This document shows, piece after piece, positions 1 to 12,156 of a stretch of DNA of 64,000 nucleotides (its first letter is position 1; each line of letters opens with the position of its first letter). Position numbers and translations under genes: made by a program. The notes below the pieces were generated by a model. It ran no database searches and was not told the origin of the DNA. It saw only the letters and a list, made by a program, of their open reading frames with translations. The DNA lies in the NCBI RefSeq assembly GCF_001522545.3, contig NC_031771.1, positions 34,545,090 to 34,609,089 of the forward strand, given 5' to 3'. Source of the DNA: Parus major. Its lineage: Eukaryota; Chordata; Aves; Passeriformes; Paridae.

Positions 1-1039
1 CTCCAGCCTGTACTGTTGTTTTAGCAGTGAACTTTCATCCCAATCTTAGGCAAAAAACGAAATTTCTACTGTCTTGCCAAAGTGGGCAGGGAGGGTGCTG
101 CTGTCAGCTTGAATGTACAAAAGTAAATGTGTGGTGGAGAATAAAATAAATGTTAGGTTATACATAATCTGAATAACAGTTAGATAGCTTTAACACACCA
201 CTTTCCATTGGTACACCATGTGACATTTTACAAAAAAAGTTTATGTTTATATTCACTTTATAGATGGAGAAAAAATTACAAAGGATTTCCCAAGACCCCA
301 ATATGGTTTAAGAAAGAGCTAGAAGAGCATTTAAACCTTGACTGCTGAACCTATGTCCTGGAGAGAAATAGCTACTTCTGCAATTTCTGGACAAGTCAAC
401 TTTGATGAGATGTTAAGAGTAATTTTATTTGTTCTTCAGGTTAATTGAACAGTTTGGGTTTGGTGGGTTTGGGGTTTATTTGTTTGTTTGTTTTAAATTC
501 TGGAATTTTAATATTGCTCTATACTTACTGTAAAAAAAAATAATAATCAATCATCCTTCCAAAACAAATTTATATCAGTATGAAGAAATATTCTGGGGCT
601 CAGTTTCTTGAATTGTCAGTTGCCTGGATACTGCAGTAGGTAGAGCACACTTAGAGAAGCCTCAACAGTTACAAAGTACAGTGTTACTTTTATATCATCA
701 AGTTGAATAATATGTAAATAACCAAAATGGCTGCATTTTCATAAGCTTGATCATGCATCCATTGTCAAGGGCTAGACACCAAGCTGAATCAAATTACAGG
801 GAATGTTCTTTTGCCTTGCATTAAAAAAAAAAAATAAATGGGAGAAATAATATTTTAACATTATCAATCTACAATTGAGTGTTGCAGATTTCTATTTAAA
901 AAGCTGTCTATATTCAATAGAAGCTGTGACAAAGAGGTTGCCCAAAGTCAATAATCTTCAAGAAATAGAAATACAGTTGAAAATATTTCATGTAGTTTGG
1001 CGTTCAAATAGCATGGCAATGGGTGAAATAGGGGGAGGA

Positions 1040-1061
1040 AATTTTCACTGCAGTGAAAATT
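1040..1061. repeat. 22-bp perfect palindrome
   Basis: AATTTTCACTG followed directly by its reverse complement, centred on a PstI-like CTGCAG. No spacer. Confidence 0.5.
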
Positions 1062-2681
1062 CACATGATAACTAACCAGCACTTTTGACAGTAGGAATAG
1101 ACTAACCAGAACAGCAAAATTGTTTTAAAAAGAAAGCAACATTTAAAAGCGAATGCAAAAAAGAGGAGAGATATTCAAACATAATACTGAGATGTCAGCT
1201 TCAGAAGAAGAGAGTATGAGCTATTTTTCTTTATGATGTAAGGAGGGTGAATGAGAATCTCAAAAGAAAATGAAGTGGTTTGCATTCTGTCACACATAAT
1301 ACATTGATGGTGGTGGTAGAACATGCCTAAGGAGCTGGACAGAAGCAATGTAGATTCAAGTCCAAAAAGAGATTAAGTTTGGCCCATATTTCAGAACTTG
1401 TGACAGGAAGTGTATTTGAAACAAGTATGAAGCAGAAGTGTCAAGTAAAGCTCTAGATTTAGCCAAGAAATATAGAAATAAATGATGCTACATGCATACA
1501 ATTGAACATCATTTAGATTTAAGACCCGATTGGATTGTAGCCTTCTGACTGGGGAAAAAATTCAGACCTTGGAAGTGCTTTTGGAAGCACCAAGTTGCAG
1601 TTGAGAATATAGGTACTGTGAAAACTTCTAAATTTTGTTTCTTTTCTGACATTTTATTTACTATGTGATAAATTATAATATTAAAAAGTAGTATAAAAAG
1701 TGCAAGATGCATGCTGAAGGGCCTAGTTCACTTCTTAACCGAGATTTCAAACTTTGTAGATTTAGATGTTCAGAACTGAAACTGAAAAACTATCAAACAG
1801 TATATTGCTCCTCATTATGAGCTGAACCCGATTTAAAAATCCACATATCAGAAAGTGACATAGGACATATTCCAATATGTCCAATATTCCAATTTTGTGT
1901 TTGATATATCATCCTTCTGCATTCTATAAATCAAGTTCTTCTGCTAAGTGCACAATGGAACTTATATTGCACTAGATATAACATTTAATTGTATTAAAAT
2001 ACCATAAAATAAAAAGTAAAAGAAAGTCAAACATAAGAAAGTGCTATATAGTTTGAAAAAACTGTGCCAAACTTTCTCACTAGGATGACTGATTTTGTTC
2101 AGTTCTCTTACAGTTCCAGACTCAGTCTAAACCAGATGACTGTGCTTCATATTGTTCAAGTAAATATTCATTGCTTACAGGACTTTACAAAAAACTTAAT
2201 TCTGATGAATGCATGGATTTTGAGCATATTTAATTTTCTAATTTTCTAATTTTTCTGGTGTGCCTTTCATACACTTGATCCTCAAAATCCTTGTTTCAGT
2301 ATGGTCATCAAAGCAAGATTTGAACTTGGCTGAATGTAGGCATGAGTTTACCAGGACTTTTAAATGGAAATTTCAGCTGTATTCCTCACACATAAATAAC
2401 TAAATACTAATTTTACTGATACTGTAGATCTAAGTGTATTCTCATTGAGCACTTTAAGACTTCATATTTCTTAAGGAAAAATTCCTAGACAACATTGTTT
2501 TTATAATAAAATAATGAATGGCCAGGTAAACCAGAAATGGTACAAACCACAGCACTACAGCACAGAAAATCTGTTTTGGAAAAATTTCAAAGTTTTAATC
2601 TTATTGTGATGAGCCAAAGGAATTCAAGCAATGCTCATGTACAACAGCATTTGCTGGACAGAGCTATAAATACGTGAGTAG

Positions 2682-2706
2682 TAATAATAATAATAATAAT
2701 AATAAT
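2682..2706. repeat. (TAA)n microsatellite
   Basis: About eight uninterrupted TAA units. Confidence 0.5.
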
Positions 2707-4022
2707 TTCCATCTAATTTGCAATAATGACAAGAAATTCACTTCAAATTTTTACATTTTGTGTTCTGTAGAGGAGTAGTTGGCTAATTTTTGGGACAATC
2801 TTTACACCTGCACTTGTAATTAAGCAGTGCTGAGAAATCTCCATTTATTCTGAAGGTTTTCAAGTTATGCTTTCAGTAAGACTAATCCCTATCAATGACT
2901 AATTTATCACAATCATTCAGAAATTGGAAGGTGAGAGTACAGAGGTGAAGGTTATTTGACCTTACTTAACCAAAACAGAAATGTAATCTGAATACCTCAT
3001 TTGATCTTTTAAATCAATAGATAAGGAGCATATTTCTTTATCAATGGAGACTCCTCATGAATGGTAAAACAGTTCTGTTTGCTTTCCCGTATCTCTTCAG
3101 GCCACAAAATTTTAATCACAAAACTTTATTATTTTGGAAGAAAAAATGTTGAGTGATTTTTTTAAAGTGGCAAAGAACCAAAAACATAAAAACAATATAC
3201 TGCTATGACTGTTAACCTTTACAATTGTTTAAATAAAACAAAATTAAGTTGCATGCAAATGGGCTTAAGACATTTATAGAACAGAAATAGAAACATTTTG
3301 ATTCTATGTCTATTATACCCCAAATTATATTCCTATATGTGCAAAGTATGCAAGAACTGGCCAATTGACACTCTTTTTTCTTTTTTTCTGGGCTAAAGTG
3401 GTCTAGTGCTTCCCAGTATCTTTCATATCAACATTACCTTTTATCTTTATGGGTTTGTGACAAAACAAAGCTAAATAAAGCTTTTAATGTTAACTTACTT
3501 AACTGCATTTAGTTGAAGCATCTCATGCAATCCATGAGTTCCTGTGCTTCAAAAGACAGAATGCTCCTAGGCTCCTTTGATGCTCAAGAAAAATGCACTT
3601 TTTGAAAGGTTGCTACACTATTCACCCTTAAAAGCCAAACAGCAAATCCAGGTGGGGCAGCAATACGACTTTGCTTCCCTCTTACTGCTTTCATGCCTTG
3701 AAAGATGAGCTAGCTAGAGCCACAGGGGAATTCACAAAACTGGGGCTGTAATGTTGATAAATTACAGATTAGGAGAAATCTGTCTGCAGACCCTATAATC
3801 TCCCACTTCTTCTAAAATGCTTGACGGATTAATCCTACTACAGATCTGCTTATACAAAAACAGATTAGTAATTCTCTTATTAATAATTCAGTGTGTTTCT
3901 TGTTAGAATTTGCCTTACTTCTCTTTTATAGTGTCTCCTTCTAGAAGAAATTAGAGTAGTTTGCATTTTAGGTACAGGTATTAGTATTAGGCCACAGATA
4001 ACTAACAGAGGAGAATGTAAGA

Positions 4023-4080
4023 AAAGTGGAAGCACTTTCTCAATTGCACTTAAAGTGGAAGCACTTTCTCAATTGCACTT
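4023..4080. repeat. Exact 29-bp tandem duplication
   Basis: Two adjacent identical 29-base units beginning AAAGTGGAAGCACTTTCTC. The absence of any difference suggests a recent event. Confidence 0.5.
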
Positions 4081-7000
4081 CTAGCCTCCAACAACTTCTA
4101 ATCTCTGTTATATCATGCTGCATTTGTCTGCTTTTCAGGTGGAAAAGCCATATCTTTGTCAGTTTTTCCATAACTTTGATTATGTGTTCTATTCATTCCA
4201 TCTTCTTTAATACTTTTCTTCTATCATTTTTAATATCACTGCCTTGTTAGCAGGAACCATGGTTGGAGAGCAAGGGGATGAGGGAGCCAGCACTGCATAC
4301 AAGATTCAGTAACTTTAACTAAGCATTCTTTAAGATAATGGTGTAGTCATAGGCTTGAATTTATCATTTCTAAGCAAAAATTTAAAGAAAGTGATTACCT
4401 GCCTTCTTCACCACACTTCTGCATTTTTTCCAGGCATTACCATTGTTTTTCCTCAAGGCATCTCCCAACTTTTCTAAGATGAAGCAGAACTCATCTAAAA
4501 TGTATATGCAATATATGAAGTTCAAAGGAGTACACCATGCCTCAAAAAGAAAAATTGGTGTATTTCTGCTCTGCACTGGTCTCTGATTCAGATCTGGACT
4601 TCCCTATGTCTTTTTCTAAGAGCCTGTGCAAGAGGTCTCCTCTCTCTGAGAAACCTATGTGTGCTGTACTCTCTCTGGGTTGGTCCTGACTTTCACTTTT
4701 TTCAGCAGCAAAACAGGATTAACAGAGATGACAGACAGCAGTTCATTAAACCTTTGACATTTGCTGATAAAATTATATGCACATTGCAGTTTCCCACATG
4801 AAAAAAGGTCAATCTTAACTGAAACTAATTCATAAGGTTTGGAACTTATTTGAATTCTTTTGGTTTGCTAAAGAAAAATTAAAATGGAAGAGGCATTGAG
4901 ATTAATACCACTTCCATACTTAGATTAAATCCTTTTAGGTTAAGGGATCTGAGAAAAGTTTATGCCTGTTTACACATGCCATGCCCCTCCAACTGAAAAA
5001 TTAACCTAATGTTTTTATATTCCTCAGTTACCTTTGCTATATTTCAAAGAAAAATCAAACTCCTATGCTAATGTATTTCAATATAGAAGCAGGGAAATAT
5101 TTACATCCCTAAAAGAGTAAATTTAGATATAACATTTGATAACTTTCGGATTTAATATCTGTTTGGGTGTTGCCAACATTAAAAGCACAATCTAGAGCAG
5201 TCATGTAATAATGTGTGATTTGCAGTCATTGCTTAATATTGGTTAAAACACTCCAGATTTTTTCCATAGGACTCCATGAGCTCTAAGCTAAGGACTTTCA
5301 CAAATTGTTTTAATTAGACACACTTGAGGACTGATTGTCTAAGAAATGCTTCACTATTGACTGTATATGAGGAATATTTGCCTGGTTATTCACTTGTTCC
5401 CTCCTTAAATGAAGTTCCAAGCAGCAGAGGTCATCTGCTCTCAATCTCAAAAGCAAAAGCATTTCCAGAATTTAATAATCTCCAATTAGAAACAGTCAAG
5501 TGGATAATTTTAAACTCATAATTTGCTATGGGAATTCTGCCACCTAAATGTGTAAGACATATTTTCACTTGAAGTAGGACACCAAAAATATTATCTTCAA
5601 TAATTACTTTTTTCAGCTAACAGACATTGCACGTAAACTCACACTTTTTAGCATTATTTTCTTTTAGATGATAAATTATTAGATTTCTTTTTATGAACTT
5701 TGTAAATAGATTTTATACTTCTTACCTTATTTACTATGCCATAGCTCTCACTGGTGTCCTTTTGGATTGCACTATTTTTACAGGCAATGGAGGTGTAAAT
5801 TGCATAAGGCAGTACTGCAAGAATATTTGTAGATTCAGGTGAGGGATGTGGAGACAGAAAAACAGACCATACTGGATCAACGATAAACATTCTTTTTTTT
5901 CGATCCCATTAAGGACTAGTTTGAACCAGCTTGTTTCTAACTGTTTTCTCAGTAAGGAAAACAGAATGCCCATACTCTGTTCTTATAACAAATTTTAAAG
6001 GCCATAGCATTTGTAGTGTAGGTATTCACAATGACATGATAGCAGAAATGGAACTTGGAAGATTGAAAGCTTGTGCAGACTGTTCATATACTTGACTAAA
6101 AAAGCATCTGTTCAAAACAATGATCGAGTGGATTTCAAATGGAAAAAACAGAGCAGAATATGTGAAGAAAAATAGCTTCTGGAACTTAATCTGGATACTT
6201 TAAAAATTATATTAACATAGAGTAAATTTTTACTGAAGAATAGTTGCTAATCAGCTCTCTCACATCTGATCATCTGTGTTCTGCCCTGCTATCACAAACC
6301 ATACTATTCTAATGCTAAGCCTCCCCAGGTCTTCTCCATACCCTGCAACTGTTACACAGTGCTCAAATGGATATCATAACCCACATATTTCGTCTTTGTA
6401 ATTATTTAAGTGAGGGAAAAAACAGTATATTGACTAAGCTTTGTAGATTATTATGCATTTCTTCTGTTGCAGTTTTCAGCAGGGTAGATGTGAAAATAAA
6501 AGAATATGAAGCCACTGTGCTGCAGGTTGAGAAGTGAATTTGTCTTTTATATGTAAAGAAATAACCTATCAGGGAAGAATGACTATATTTGCCATATTTT
6601 CCTTTGCCACAAATTGGTAGGAATGTCCTCATGACTTGTTTCTAGAATTAGACTGTTACGCAGTTTTTATCTTAGTGTTGAAAATGAGAATTACACCTTT
6701 TGAACACCATAGCTTTGGCCCTGTTTCAAGTATAGAAGCACAATTTTATAAGAAAATTTACATATCCTGGAAGGCATTACTCATGCTGTATGCATTATGC
6801 CCTCTGTTTCTCATAGCATGCCTTCATTAAACTTAGATTATTCAATTAAGTATCTCATGCTCATTATACAGCTTATTCAGTCTTGCAGCTTGTTCAGACT
6901 ATATTTGTATAGAAAATAATCAATTTTCCACTGTGATAAAGGACATAACTTCTTTCACTAAAGAGTCTAAACTTTCATTTTATGTAGACATAAAATCCTA

Positions 7001-7599
7001 CTATGTAAAGGTGAGGGCTAACAAGCATCCACAGAAATAGTAATTTTCAGTAGGTGGAAGAAGAATCAGATATTTACAGAAGATTACTCCAGCAGCTAAA
7101 ATAAAAATTAATGTGTCATCTAAATGTCTTCTTAGCCTTTATGAAAAAAAAAAAATCCCAGGTATTAATTTTAAAAATAAAGGGATTTAAACTTCTTGTC
7201 TCGTACATAATTAAATGGCTCCAAAAATGTTTAAAAGACAATTTTTGGAAAATACTGGTTTATAAAAATAATAGAAAATCCATTTCCTTAAATATCAGTC
7301 ATCCTGAAGTATGATATCCCAAAACAGATACAGTGGAAGTATCAGTTAATGTAGGTGCCTCTATATTGTTTTTTCACACATAGATGAGGACTGTACCAAA
7401 GATGTCCAAGGCTGGAATGCTTCATTTGTGATCAAGCTAGCAGAGTTTCTAGAATCTCTAGATTGCCTGTGACACACATCTACACTGATATACTTGAGAT
7501 GTGCTTAATTCCACTAGAAAATATCTGAAACATTATTTAATTTTTGCCACAACCATATGTCACTGGACAAACGCTTTCTGTGCAGAAACAGTTCAGAAA

Positions 7600-7930
7600 G
7601 GATAAAAGGCAGAGCATGGACATGAAGAAGACTAATAACATCTGAGGACTAATAACATCTGCTCTGGACTTTGTTGGGTCAGTCATGTGATAAAAGCCAC
7701 ATGAACACTCACACAGGAGCCGAGGGAGACAAAATCCCATCACAGAAGTAGTCAACCCATTAACAGCCCATCCCCACCAGCTCCAGGAGAGCAGAGGAGC
7801 ACAGTGGCACCATGGACCCCAAGGAGCAGATGATTTCTCTGGGCCCTTTCCAGGACTGTTGAGGTACAGCCACATTGTTCTGGGACATGCCATGAGATGC
7901 AGGGGAAGAGTGTTTTGGTACTGCATAGGA
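7600..7930. other. Patch of higher G+C with a 15-bp repeat
   Basis: GACTAATAACATCTG occurs at 7,630-7,644 and again at 7,647-7,661, followed by about 250 bases of balanced composition unlike the flanks. A 129-codon - strand frame crosses it but matches nothing I know. It may be a worn mobile element; family not recognised. Confidence 0.5.
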
Positions 7931-8230
7931 ATTTTGCAGGATGTTCAGGGAAAGAAATGGAGAAAAGGGAGCTGTTTACATGATTTAGGGAGTAATCCTA
8001 AATGTGGGATTAGAAAGGTAAGAGTGTGGGAAAAGAAAGGTAAGAGGATAAAAAGGACTGGTCATGTGTGAATAGATCAGTGCAGTCTCTTCTGTCCTAT
8101 TACATTTTTCTTCTATTTCTTTCCTGGGTGGGAAAATTCATGTTCTGACTGCCTTGGAAACGGAAATCTTGGCTAGCTGTGTGTGCAAAGTCCGTACCCA
8201 AAACTATTATAAGGAATAAGTATTCTGAAA

Positions 8231-8270
8231 GTCTATGGAGAAACATAGTCTGCTATGTTTCTCCATAGAC
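8231..8270. repeat. Perfect 18-bp inverted repeat with 4-nt loop
   Basis: GTCTATGGAGAAACATAG at 8,231-8,248, loop TCTG, and the exact reverse complement at 8,253-8,270. As RNA from either strand it would form an uninterrupted hairpin. Flanks do not continue the pairing. Confidence 0.5.
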
Positions 8271-11200
8271 CCTCAAAAGGGGTTTGGCCAAAGTTTGCAA
8301 ATAAAGCCCTGAACCACTTTAAACGATGGAATTTAAACAAATGCTGTGTATTTGTATACTGAACATTATTTGGATGGGTTTGGTTTTTTTTCAGGAAAGA
8401 TAGCATTTCTCTGTAATTAAAATTTGCATCATAACTTATGTGCATTTCCACTGAAGTTGCACAAGGACCCTAAATATTAATCTTAAAATTCCTGACTTTG
8501 CAACATTGACATTTCTACTACAATGTTCTTCAAACCCTCAGATTAATTCCTGCCCTTTTCCATCCCCTGTTATTATTTAATTCTATTGTCCCCCACATGG
8601 ATTCCACATCAGGACTTTTTATTCTACCTTAAATTCTTTTTTCCCCTCTAGGGGCAAAGTACACAAAGAATGTAATGATTAAGGCAGTTGGAAGAGATGT
8701 CATGAAACAGTTCATCTGTCATTGTGCAAGCACTGTTCATATACTCAAAGTAGGGCTCTGAACAGACATTTTTCCTGAAAGAATACATCAAAACTGATCA
8801 AATATAAACCCTTGTTAAGAATAAAATATTATACCCAAGATTTCTTCTAATCATATTGCCCTACTTTCACTCTTTCTCCCTCAAGAATTCAGGTTCTAGT
8901 ATCATAGAGTAAATCCTTCCATGTCAAGTAATTCTTATGCGCCTATGAAACACAGTGCAATAGTGGGTATTTGTTTTTTGCAACCATAGTGATGAAATGT
9001 GTTTATTGGCTAAGGTCATAAGAATTTGAAACCAGCTATTTGCCTTCACTTAATTTCTGAAAATGTGAATGGTCCTCTAACACAAAATAACAGGGATTTT
9101 GGGAATAGCAGTGCAAAACAAGTTTTGCAACATTTTTGTCAGATACCAGTCTACTAATATGACTTTTTGATAATCCGGAAAAAAAATAAAAAAAATAAAT
9201 ACAGAAAGACAGCATAAAACTTATTATTTTACATGTTTTTTTTTTATTTAATGCTGTATTAGTGATGGCTTTTTATTGAAATGTCTTCAATTCTTATTCT
9301 TGAAGACGTTTTATTTCTGCTAGGAACTAAGTTTTTACATCTATAATTTTCAGATCTGTCTTATAAAAAGTTAACAGAAATTACCAGATAAAGATGTCTT
9401 GATGTTAATGTTGTGAGCAATCAAATTTTAAAATATAAATGCTTCAATGAATTTAGGAATTAGTGTACTTATTCTTATTTAACAATACAAAACTCATGAT
9501 CCATTAAAGTCAGTCAAAGACATCAAAGACTCTATTTGACATTTGGTCACTCATAATGAACAGCATATTCTGTAGATAAAATCAACATAGAAAAAGTGGC
9601 ATCAGTCAAGAAAGACTGTCAAAGACTCAGCATCTTTGCATAGAAGTATACAGAAGAATATGCAAGAATTGTGAATTTTAGGGATGATAAAAATGTAACA
9701 TGCAAGCAATCTGTACTGAAAAAAATGAAAACAAAACAATCCATGCCTGCTGGCAAAGTTATTAAAACACAGACTTCATTCATGGGCAAAAAAAATTTCC
9801 CTTTAGTGAAAAAACAAATAAATAAAACAAATAAACACCATCTTCCTCTTCTAGTGTCATTTAAAATGTTTGAGGATACAGAAACTGCAATTGTGTTATC
9901 AACTACAACCTTCATTTGATTTTAGCTGTGATTCCTTAAATTCAATAATTTATATTTTGTAAATCTGTGTGATTTTCCTTCCTCAAAAATGCTAAGTGTT
10001 ACCTCATCTTGCAAGGTTCTGGAAACATTTTCTGTAGTATTCTGGATAATCTAGCTTTCAAGTCAATATGCCATAAAGCGGAATTTTAAATGGAGACATT
10101 AATATTCTAGTTTATTCCTTCCATACTTTTTTTATACAAATGCCTGATAGACATGAAAGCACATGAAACAACACAGTATGGTGTTTAATCCAGAAGGAAT
10201 TGAAAATACATTTAATGTAGTCTTCTTGTTGGATTAAATCCCATTGACAGAAACAATGGAGCAGCTCTTGACTCAGAAAAAATGTAACTGAAAATAAAAC
10301 ATACTTTTTGCATTATTAAAAGACTTATCCCTCCCAAAAAAAGACAAATTAAGAAAAAAACAATCATTCTCTTTGCTCAATTGCTACACGGAATCCAGAA
10401 AAATTCTTATAACACTTTTTGACTGAATTGGTAGATAAAAATGTTTCAATGTGTTGGTTATTTATCCTCAATTTGACATGGTTTTAGTGCCAGAGTTAGA
10501 GGCAAAGATTCAGGGGAGGAAGTCCAGGTGACAGAAACTTTAAAGGCAAACTTGAAATATAAGGGACTATATGAATCTATGAATTCCAGAAACTATCTCT
10601 ACAGTGGTCAAAACCAAAGCAGGAATGAATTATACTGTCCAGATGATATTTCTCACATTTTAAAGCAATGTGAAAGCTTAAACAAGGAAAGAACTGGAAG
10701 TATGATCAACTAATTTTTCAATTTAACACATAAGGAGTGATAAGGTATGAAACAAAGTAAATGACACAAAATATTTCTGGGACATCTAGAAATAATGTAT
10801 TGAAGTGTAAAAGTAAAAATAATGACTACCAGTTGAGAAAAACCCCTACTTTTTAAAGTCATAAGATCCCACTCCCAATTACTTTAAACATTCTGCCACA
10901 TGTTCAAATTCCACACTTTCTTGTGGACAAGAGTCTTCTCTTTGTTGAGAAACAAATGGAGTACATGTCTCTGTAAATATTCTCCTCTACCTTCTTTTTC
11001 AATGAGAAAGTCAAGCATATTCATAGCTAGACTATTGCTAATGGCTTGTCCCTGTCAGTATGAATTCCCAGTAGAATTCTAGATAAAATAATGCTCTTTT
11101 GTCTGTCTGGAATAATGACACTTTAAATATTTTAAATAGACAAGTGTTTTCTGGTTCAATAAGCTAAACTGGCATCACAGAAGGCCAGTGACATCAGACA

Positions 11201-11990
11201 AGATAGCAAATATTATTTTTGAATGTTGTAATAATGTCCTTTTGTCTAACTTCTGGCTTGACTACAGAAACAGAGTCACAAATCACTCATCACCAAAATC
11301 AAAGAAAATCAAATTTTCAGAGAAAATGATGCAACTGACCTTGATAGCCAGTGATAGCTTCAAATAAAACTGTCCTTATCAGTTACCCATTTCAAGAGTA
11401 TCCCTTCAGGACACCACTAAAATATACATATATGATCTGAGTTAGTACTTTATCCTTCACATTTTTAAACAATTTTCGTTTGCTATATAACTCTGGTGCA
11501 GTCACAGAAATGCCCTGTGACTCAGCAACTGAACTGGGCTTGACTATCAGTTTTCTGTTCAACATTTGATTTTTCTGGTACTCAAATGCGTGACTTGTTA
11601 GATTTGGCTGTAAGATGTGAACACAAACTCATGACATTTAAACCCAATGTGTTACAAATTTTCAAAAGGACTCTTGAAAAGGCAGTAGGGACAAAAGTTT
11701 TTATCTATTTTTAAGCCATTTCTTTATTATTTCCTAGATTTCTTTTACTGAAGTGAAGCCTTAACAGTCTTGTACTCAGTGCATGGTCATTTTTGCTAAG
11801 AATAAAATAGGAATCATGGAATTGTGTAACTTGCTGATTTGTTTAATTTATCCCCTGACAACAACAGCTTTCATTCCTAAGTATTTTTCTTCATGTTGAT
11901 TTCTGTTCCATTTAGTCTAATTTTAAGTATTTTGAGAAAGGACATTTGTCTGTTTTGTTTTTCACTATGGAGCTTTAAAGAGGATTCATT

Positions 11991-12046
11991 ATTTACAAAT
12001 TTAGAGACTTAGAGATATTTACAAATTTAGAGATTTACAAATCTCT
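11991..12046. repeat. Short tandem copies of ATTTACAAATTTAGAGA
   Basis: Two near-identical copies at 11,991 and 12,017 and a third, partial and diverged, from 12,032. Confidence 0.5.
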
Positions 12047-12118
12047 CTGAACAGCAATAAGAAAAATTATAAAATCTCTCTTTAAAAAATTAAATGGTAT
12101 TTTGAACCCTCATAGTTA

Positions 12119-12156
12119 TTAGTAATATATATATATATATATATATATATTACTAA
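12119..12156. repeat. (AT)n-cored 38-bp palindrome
   Basis: TTAGTA, an (AT)n core and TACTAA form a fully self-complementary 38-bp stretch, able to extrude a cruciform. Confidence 0.5.

Larger units (their letters stand above)
1..8230. other. Intergenic, A+T-rich, no gene recognised
   Basis: The short open frames here (up to 129 codons) show no domain, conserved motif or splice context. Recognisable items are a 22-bp palindrome (1040-1061), a GGACATATT/AATATGTCC inverted repeat (1863-1882), a TAA microsatellite (2682-2706), an exact 29-bp duplication (4023-4080) and a less A+T-rich patch at about 7,600-7,930. Confidence 0.5.
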
